Assembly: GCA_018398575.1 (NCBI GenBank)
Contig: JAGTXZ010000021.1
Coordinates: forward strand, 2,418,001 to 2,482,000
Direction of reading: 5' to 3'
From: Ampelomyces quisqualis
Lineage: Eukaryota > Ascomycota > Dothideomycetes > Pleosporales > Phaeosphaeriaceae
DNA length: 64,000 nt
The translations under genes were made by a program, and so were the position numbers. The notes beneath the pieces were generated by a model. It ran no database searches and had not been told where the DNA came from. It was given only the letters and a program-made list of their open reading frames with translations. Positions 56,315-64,000 of this stretch are shown here, piece by piece. Each line of letters starts with the position of its first letter. Within the stretch, counting starts at the first letter, position 1.

Positions 56315-57711
56315 ATGGCGAGCCAGCAGCAGCACATCATCGACACCATCTTCAGCATCAAGCGCAAGCTCCTGCGACGGGACGAGACGGACGTGGACGA
56401 TGGAGACGCGCTCTCCAGCCCGAACAAGCAAGACCTGAAGCGCAAGGTCCAGTACGCGCGCGGGAGCGATGCCGACTTCCTGTCGGACCCGCGGCCGTAC
56501 AAGCAGGTGCGCCCAGACTCGGTGCCCGCATCGACGCAGCACTGAACCATGGCAGCGCATAGAGCACGCCGGCTACCAAAGATACATTTTGCACCGCAAC
56601 CCCCCGCGATTCGACCCCGACGGAGACGTGGTCGAGCCCGACGACGAGTACGACGACGACGACGACCATCTGGAAGCGGTGGAGGAGAACCCCTACGCCG
56701 ACATCCGGGTGGAGCGTATGCAGCACACGTCGAGCCGCCCACAGCAGCACCCGCTGACCAGTTCCAGACCTCCTTGCGCCGCTGACCTCGGCCGCCGACC
56801 TGCCCACCCATCCGGCACTCAGCCTAGCCTACTCCTCGAAACACCTCACCAACCTCACCAACGAGACCGGAGCTCTCTCGCGGAAAGAACAAAGCACCAC
56901 CGCGCGCGCAAAGACGCTGTTTGTAAAGCTGGTCGGCGACTCTTCATTCGCGCCTGATGCTCTGGCAGGCATGGCCGCCGCACCTTTCCACAATGTGTGG
57001 ACGAACCGAACGACGCCGCACCGAGCACATGGGGACGCGGAACATGACGGCGGCGAGCGTCCAGATGCGGCAGCCCTCGCAGAAGACGTGGACATGGCAG
57101 GAGCGGCACAGGAGGACGGCACACAACACCATGGGCCCAACGGCCAAGTACAGCCGGACCGAGCCAATGGCGCGGCGCACGATCCTGACGGCGAGAACAC
57201 TGCAGAGGGCGACGATGCCGTCGACGACGTGTCTGATACTGCTTCCCAGCAAACGGCGCATCGCATGACGACACGCGCTAGAGCCCACGCCGCCTCGACG
57301 CCCTCACCACCGCAGTCCCCATCGAGTGGCGTCAACGCCATCCACCCCTTGTTCGCCTTCTCCGCAGACTCAATACCCGATCGCGACCTCGGGCTGCCAC
57401 CCAACGAGGCCGAGGAAACGCGCATGCTGCTCATGGCATACGTTCAGAAGCAAGAAGAAATCGCGCGAGCGACATCTGACCTCTATCATGGACTGCTACA
57501 AGCCGACCGCATGAGGCAAGACGTCTTCAAGTGGTCCAAGGCCGAGGCGCACCTGGGCGAGATGAGCGATGGCGAAGATTGGTACGATGGCGAAGAATGG
57601 AACCTGGACGAAGACTTGCTCAAGGGCCGTGATGAGGAAGAGGACGAGACTGCTGCCGCGGGCAAGAAGTCTACAAGACAACGGCGGAAGCCAGACAAGG
57701 AAGACCGGTAG
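56315..57711 (+). CDS. RXT2: RXT2-like subunit of the Rpd3L histone deacetylase complex
   Basis: Nuclear protein of the large Rpd3/Sin3 deacetylase complex. Exons 56315-56506, 56556-56715 and 56768-57711 give 431 residues. The RXT2_N region is split by introns: MASQQQHIIDTIFSIKRKLL and KRKVQYARGSDADFLSDPRP in exon 1, RIEHAGYQRYILHRNPPRFD in exon 2, and LAYSSKHLTNLTNETGALSR in exon 3. An acidic patch (EPDDEYDDDDDHLEAVEENP) follows the signature. The middle is low complexity. The C-terminus has a helical segment (ETRMLLMAYVQKQEEIARAT) and an acidic end. Introns are 49 and 52 bases. Family assignment from the recognised HAGYQ-type motif and layout. Confidence 0.88.
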
Positions 57712-57951
57712 TTTCGGCCTGCTGAAAGTCTGCCGGGATGCAAGTTGTGAAAAGCGCTGTCCAACGCTGTTAATCTTCGCGAGGAATTTGTGATACCATG
57801 GCCATGCGAGCCCATAGTTCTTTCCATATCAACTCACCGTCCATCTGCTCCTGCCAGCTTGACTCGGCAACCTCGGCGCTGGCCCGCCTTCTCCTGTCTG
57901 GCAAACGTCTCTCTGACTTTTCATCCGCTTCACCATTGCAGTCCGGGCAGC

Positions 57952-59175
57952 ATGGAGTTTGTGCTCCGCTGTAACGATCTCAAGTGCCGTAACCAGCTTC
58001 ATGACAGCGCCGTTGTCACTACATGCAGGCAAGCCTGACCTCAGATCTGCCTTTGAGCTTACCGTGCTGATTGCTGTAGCCATGTCTTTTGCACCCACTG
58101 CGCCGATACTTCGGGACTATCAAGATCCACGAACGCTCACAGAGGCTGCCCAGCTTGCGGCGCGTCGCTTCAAAATCCAGATGACGTCGTTGTCGCTGGA
58201 CTGAATCCGTCAGAGGACTACAAAACCAGTGTGCTAAGCGGTTTGAGTCCTACCATTATCATGGAATGCGCCAGTCGTGGCCTGGCGTTCCACAGCTATC
58301 AAACCTCTCAGGAGATCATCTATCAAGAGCATCTCGCAAAGGGGCTCACCGAGAAGTACAACACGCTAAGCCAGCAGATGGACCAGCTCATACACGATGC
58401 GAATTCACAAATCAAAGCATTGCAAGACAAAATGCAAGGTGAGCTCTACTTGCACCATCCACCCGTCTAGCATACTGACGCCTCATTCAGCTATGCAAAC
58501 AGAGCATACCACGCTTGAAACGAAGAATCACGAATTGGTCAAAGCTTTCAAGGAGAAGAGCATATCCCAACAGCATGTCCACAAGCTCTACCAGAATCTG
58601 AAAGCTCGGGTCATGGCGTCGCGCGTTGCCAATGCAGCTGGCGACGAGGCCGAGATGGCAATACACACTGCTCGTGGCGATCGCGTCGTCGATAGGTTTC
58701 CAGGCGCAAGGACGGGTAGTGCAAATTACAGTCGGACCGGCACAAGTCCGCTACCCGGTATCAGGACTCATGCAAGGGTGGACAGTAGGAGCTCTGGTAG
58801 CGGTGAACACCAGCGTGGTGGCATTGCACTTGGCCGCAGCTATGTTCCCAACCTGGCAGGACACGGTCTAGGTGGTAGGCTGCAGTCAGGCTGTATGTCT
58901 TTCTACTGACGTATTGAGATCCTTGCTGACGAGACGAAGACTCTGTATCCATGGGTACGCCTTCTCAAGCTCAACGCAGCCGACTTCCTGTACTTGGAGG
59001 GACACGTCCAAACGCCTTCTCAAACACAGAGTCAGGTCCGCCCTATCAAGCGTCGCCGATGAACAGACAATCGCTCGGTGGGGGTGTCACGCGAAATATG
59101 GGCAGCTTTCCACTCAGTGGTCCTGGTCAGGGGTCGAGAAGGCCAGGAAGAGATGAGAATACAGGGCTGCTCTGA
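57952..59175 (+). CDS. HEI10/CCNB1IP1-like RING-type E3 ligase
   Basis: Homologue of HEI10, a RING protein that in other eukaryotes promotes meiotic crossovers. Exons 57952-58028, 58080-58438, 58491-58892 and 58940-59175 give 357 residues. The RING is MEFVLRCNDLKCRNQLHD, then VVTTCSHVFCTHCA, then CPACGASL. A characteristic HEI10 block follows (NPSEDYKTSVLSGLSPTIIM, YQTSQEIIYQEHLAKGLTEK) and then a coiled coil to about residue 190. The C-terminus is Ser/Gly/Arg-rich (GTPSQAQRSRLPVLGGTRPN). Intron 1 has a GC donor (see findings); the other two are GT-AG. Skipping the last intron would stop at 58909 and lose the conserved-looking tail. Confidence 0.88.
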
Positions 59176-61891
59176 TATTGAGCGAGTCTGCTAGGGTTTG
59201 GCAGTGTGGAGAAGCCCCAAAACCGAGACTGAACGGCGAGCAGTTGTGTAGCAGAGTCTCCATCCGATGTATTCGCTTGTGACTGCAATCGCGGTGTTAT
59301 GTTCGCAGAACAATTCCGAGGCATGTTGAACCTTTAATTACACGACCAGACCCTGCTCCCATCGTTTCGCACCATGTAATGACTTCACAGCACCTGGCGG
59401 ACTTACATGACGAAACCTAAATATTCAGATCCTTGAGCATCAGTTGAGTAAGCAGCAGCTCACATCCAGTCCAGCCGACTCGATCGACATGTTGCCTTCA
59501 TTCGTTTAGGGGTGCGCACAGACGGCCGAGGACTCTGCGTGGGCGTGGGCGTGGGCCGAGTAGATTCCTATTGGCGGATTGGTGCCGTGCCGTCGAGAAG
59601 CGAGTGGACGCTGTGTTGTTGTGGTGCGCGGCGACATCTGTCGCGGTTCAGGCTTTCAGGCATGTGTTTCCCTGCAGCGGGGGGACCGCGTCTAGTCTAC
59701 TTGTTTCCATGCGATTTGGTTGCCATGTCACATGGCTGATCTTATTGTAGTCTGAAGGATTCGATGTTGGAGATTTCGGGTGAAATCAGGTGGGTGAGTG
59801 GATTTGGTTGATGGGGGGGAAGACGACGCAGTGAATTCCTTTGGCGTCAACCTGTCGTTTGTTGGAGATGGTGCCCTGCGATGCGCATTGGGTGGCTGCG
59901 TGGACGTCTCTAGGCACGCGACCTAGCGCCCAACATCCACGAGGCGTAGACCAATGACTTTTGCGCAACGATGACTTCTCGGTGTGTTCACATTCGGGTT
60001 GTTGGGGATGTCACTGTGAATCGGTGATGACGCCACTGCGCGCTTTAGTGTCCTCCAATTGCCTAGCATAGCCACGGAGGTGGCGCCACAGGGTTCATCA
60101 GGCGACCTGGCTTGCTCACCTCAATGCGCAATCCAGTAAGTGACATCCATGGTAGATTTGCTTGTGCTGTCCCAGTGCCGGGCAATTTGCGTGCAATACC
60201 ATGTCGTGACATGGGATTGTTTGGGCATGATTTATTGTCCGGGCTGGTTTCAAAATGACGGACAAGATTGATTTCGGGTCTCAAAGTAGGAGGTGCATAC
60301 TGTGTATGCTGGGAATTCTTAGTTTGGTCGTGTCATCGATAGTGTCCATTAGATGCTTCGTTTCCCGCATGGACTGCTCGAGTATGTGGCAACGTTTTGT
60401 GACTTAAGCCAATTACATGCTTGTCGCGGGCACCCAAGATTCCGCCTGTTCCCACAATTACTGGCTTCACAGTCATGTATCTGCTCAACCTTCCGAGTCC
60501 AGTGGGTGTCAGTCGTCGTGTAAAAGGCTAATAGAGAGCCTAGATAAGCTGAGATGGCGTTATTGCCTAATGAAATGAATCCGATCAGCGCGATTGGAAT
60601 AGAAGACTGTATTCATAAAAGATGATTTGTCCAGCGACTGACCTATGGAAGACATGATTTGGGGCTGTGACCAGCCATGTTGCATCGCCCAAACCCGCCT
60701 CAGCCCAGCAAATGCTCCATGCGAAGATCATACGCCAAAGCCCCCGGGAAAAAAGACATGATACAGTGGGTTTGTCCTGAATGAAGAGGACGAAGGGACG
60801 CTGGTCGTCAACTTAAAGCGTTACGCCAAGCCGATCTAAGTTAGGAGCAATCCTAAGAATATCGCGGCCCCATGCCCGTCGATCATCTACAGTACGCCTC
60901 CTGCAAGTCGACACACCATCTCACACAGATGGCTCGCGTGACGCGTCTGTGTTACTTCGATAGCCAGAAGCTATGAAAGGCGTCGTATTGTTGCCATACC
61001 GGTGGCACGTCCGGGCTGACTAGGCACGAGTGGACCGCGTGAGACGTGATCATCTTTTTTACACGGATAACGACGTTGACAACAGGCCACCGCGGCCATG
61101 GAGGGTAGTGGTATGAGCGTGGCGTGGTCCGATTCGAGCCTTGTCCGCAACACGTCCCGACCCTACCGCATTCGCTCCACCACCAACCCAACCCTTCGAG
61201 CTCCGTCTTGTCCTCGACGCGTCGGCACACAAGTGAGCGATATCATGTCGGCTCACAAATGCAGCCTAGAAACCAAGAACAGTCCGAACTTCCAAGTCGA
61301 AAGCGCGTCTGAGCGCGGTCCCACCAGCCGACCGCTGCCTGGAGTCGCACCTCCAACACTCGACAATCCATACACACTGCCAGCTCATGTTCAATACACG
61401 TACAACAACAACATCAGACTCCTTATGCCAGCCGAGAAGTATCCTTGGACGGTCAACCACCTTCAGCCAACCCTATATATATTCTCCTTTTTTTCATCGG
61501 TCATGATAAACGCCAAGGAAACATGAGAAAGATTCATGCAGTGTCTGAAACATCACATGAAGAGGCGTTGCAAGCGTAGACCGCCATCGTCCATCACCGA
61601 AACGGAGCTTGCGCTGTTTGCGGTTTGACACCATATATATAAAGAGATGGTGGGACCTGGTAGCCAGGACAATGACTGTCCTGGTAGACGGTATGCCGTA
61701 ACGTGTTCGAAGCCCGACCGCCCTTGAGATTTTCTCATTGCATCGACGAGAAACACTTCCAGTGCTAGAGAACATGCTTACGACACAGGCAGAGCCTACT
61801 TAGCTGAGGCCAGGCTGGTGACCCTAGAGACGAGCCTTTGTCGTGGGCCATTGCTGTTCAGAACCTCCTAGTATCTTCACCCCAGAGATCT
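59176..61891. other. 2.7-kb gene-free region between convergent genes
   Basis: Many short open frames (for example 61098-61526) with no recognisable content. No RNA gene or repeat was recognised. Confidence 0.4.
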
Positions 61892-63352
61892 TCATTTGCG
61901 AGATTTTGCGGCAGCAACACTGATCACATCACGGTGGCGCTTGCGATAGTGCTTTAGACGTGCATCTTGGCGGCAGTAGACCTTCGAGCAGCCAAGCACC
62001 TCACAATGGTATGCCATCTCCTCTTGTCCATGTACATGCTTCAAGCGTATATGCCGAGAGCGTGTTCCACGTCGGCACTTGCCCCTAAATTTCTTAGGGC
62101 ATCCAACGTACTGACAGAATAACACTTCTGAGGAATCGATACTCTGCCCTGGAAGGCCGACTGACGAAGAATTTTCTGTGTTTTTAAGTACAAACATGCG
62201 CGGATCCTGATACCTGCAACATGATCAGCATAAGTGGGGCACTGGTAGATCCATGTTTACGAACCTGGAACTCTCGCCAGCCCCTGGTCCGCAAGGTCCA
62301 CGTCGATCCGAGCCAGCTGCCACTCCAGCGGTATCTCTGTAGTGGCCCCCAGGCGTAAGACTGTTGCTGCCACAGCCAAGGCTACAGCCGTGTGATCCGG
62401 GACCTACCCGTGTCAGGGCGATCGGCGTCAGTTGAGGTCCAATGGTCATCATACTGTCTAACAAATCGCGGCGCCTAGAACTGGACGTTGCTGTCGACGG
62501 CATGTTACTTGATAGCGGCGATACCAAGTTGTACTCCTCGATAGGGGATTGGCTCGATATCGCAGCGTTGCCATGAAAAGGTGGCATTGCTGGAAATTCT
62601 TGCGGCCCATGCAGAACCAGCGGGTTCCAGGGTTGGGAGTGCGAAGAAACGTCGCCATCTTGTTCAAATATGCTGGGAACATGCATCTGTGACGCCCCAG
62701 CGGCATCATGCTGCATGTGAGCTCCGAACCACTGCGAGTGATCTGGAGATGTACTATCACTGGTCCATTGGCGGATAGGCAGCCAACATTCATACTGAGT
62801 CTCGCACCCTGATGCGGTACGATGCCTGCCTGCCACCGCCGGTCCATTTTGCTGCTTGTAGTAGGCCGTATTGCCATGGTGGCCAATGTTGCCAACTGGA
62901 CGCGGAACGACTCCTTGGTTGGATGGTTGCCAGTTGCGGGTGTCCACGGCTGAAGATGCGTAGTCGAAAGCGGAATCCTGCTGAGCAACGTATGAGTTGT
63001 TAGCCGCTGTCAAATTGGCGTTTGCCATTCCGACATTGACAAAGCCGATGTCTTCGTCGTCGAGGGACATGTTTGTACACTCGCCTCCCCCCTCTGGCTC
63101 GTATGGTGCAGGATCCATGAAGCCATGATCAAGCTCGAAGAATTCCTCGCCTGGGTCGTCACCAGATGCTGCTGCGAGGTGGGGCGGCGTGCCCTCTGGC
63201 TCCTGCGACGCGAGGTCATCAGTGCCCATCGTCTCGAATGCTCGTGCTGATTCCTGGTTTGTCGAAGATCGATAGTCGCTGGTCCAGGATATCTCTTCGT
63301 TATCGTTCACTACCAACTGCTCGTCATCCTGCACTAGCAACTGCTCCGGCAT
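61892..63352 (-). CDS. C2H2 zinc-finger transcription factor candidate
   Basis: Probable DNA-binding regulator of unknown target. Exons 63352-62265 and 62213-61892 give 469 residues; the 51-base intron joins in frame (SSR then YQDPRMFVL). Residues 1 to about 360 are acidic, Ser/Asn/Gln/Pro-rich and low complexity, as in activation domains (MPEQLLVQDDEQLVVNDNEE). Two C-terminal fingers follow: CQYVGC with a long Arg/Lys-rich spacer to RHIRLKH, and CEVLGC then RLKHYRKRH. The first finger has an unusually long, basic spacer (FRGKCRRGTRSR). The donor is GTTCGT and the acceptor TTGCAG. It is transcribed away from the window end. Confidence 0.82.
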
Positions 63353-64000
63353 GGCGATTAAAGGCGGCCCGAACTTGCTACTGTCTGTCGCGAGCGAGGG
63401 GAATGGGTGTACACCGGGCTTTACTGTTGAAAAGAAGTGCCTCGAGTACTGTGGTACTGTGCGTGCCTTATAGGTACGGTTCGCACACCTCGACGTCTCT
63501 TCACAATCTTGGGATGAGCTTTGGGCGTGAACCTCACGAGGTGGGCAAAGACGGTTGCTTTACAAAAAAACACAGAGCTGTTCCACATAAGGACCAGCAA
63601 GAACCACCCGGGATGCTGAAACGGATAGAGCCAATGTTTGATGGTGGTGGTGGTTCGGAAGTTTCGATGTGGTGTCGAACTGAAGAGGGCTGCTCCAGTC
63701 GAAGTCGGATGGGCTGAGCCGCCAGCTAGGTGACTCCTTCAAGACGAAAGTTTCGGTGGACGACCAGCTCGAAGACGAAACTGCGGACTTGGCTGGATGC
63801 AAATCTCGTTAATCGTCTTATCGCCGAGCGCTCTCTTCAGCAGTCAACCTACTTCTTTATGATGGTTGCTGGTTGTGTCTGGTGTCTTGTTTGGCACAGC
63901 CAAGAAATAAAAAGAGGCGGTGAATGCAAGGTGCGTTTCGCAGCGTTGGCAACAAGGCTTTGTGTCTGGGAGCCTCAGGCTCGCTTATGGATGACAAGAT
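63353..64000. other. Upstream region of the C2H2 gene, to window end
   Basis: About 650 bases; promoter and 5' leader of the C2H2 gene. Nothing else supported. Confidence 0.35.

Noticed and set aside
1..64000. CRISPR array, prophage, rRNA or telomeric repeat
   Set aside because: No regularly spaced repeats, viral genes, rRNA cores or TTAGGG runs were seen; the window is eukaryotic.

Overview
This is a eukaryotic window, most likely from a filamentous ascomycete. The evidence is short spliceosomal introns (about 44-60 bases with CTAAC-like branch sites), an intron-containing nuclear tRNA-Ile, dispersed single-copy housekeeping genes, and fungal-specific families (RXT2, DUF3824, TMA46, HEM25). 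The product types and intergenic style suggest Dothideomycetes/Pleosporales; that rank is inference. No operon, virus, CRISPR array or rRNA gene was seen. Alternative initiation codons were ignored, so starts are ATG.

Layout. 0-10 kb is compact: the 3' part of MED16, the OLA1-type ATPase, a DeSI/PPPDE peptidase, mitochondrial ribosomal uS11m, TIM44 and a hotdog thioesterase. 10-18 kb is looser: a 3-kb gene-free stretch, a Kelch-type single-pass membrane protein, a 2.5-kb gene-free stretch, then ribosomal protein L26. 19-27.5 kb holds a large AT-hook/C2H2 protein, the 50-residue OST4 subunit, TMA46 and a phenol 2-monooxygenase-like flavoprotein. 27.5-40.6 kb is gene-poor and partly AT-rich: a foldback element, tRNA-Ile, a G-patch protein, a membrane SDR, a GPI-anchored protein and a frame-shifted phosphotransferase relic. 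40.6-64 kb is dense again: a degenerate RNase III-domain protein, uL10m, mitochondrial prolyl-tRNA synthetase (reading frame broken in a poly-C tract), a DUF3824 protein, the glycine carrier HEM25, TRAPPC11, RXT2, a HEI10-like RING protein and a C2H2 factor.

Genes working together. Several divergent pairs share short promoters. Two of them couple mitochondrial functions: uS11m with TIM44, and uL10m with mitochondrial ProRS. HEM25 adds a third mitochondrial theme (glycine import for haem synthesis). OLA1, L26 and TMA46 belong to cytosolic translation; MED16, RXT2 and the AT-hook protein to transcription and chromatin; OST4 and TRAPPC11 to the secretory pathway.

I found no convincing novel multi-gene system. 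The most useful oddities are a GC-AG intron inside a RING motif, the ProRS frame break, the degenerate RNase III protein, a 577-base foldback element and a strongly over-represented intergenic 9-mer.
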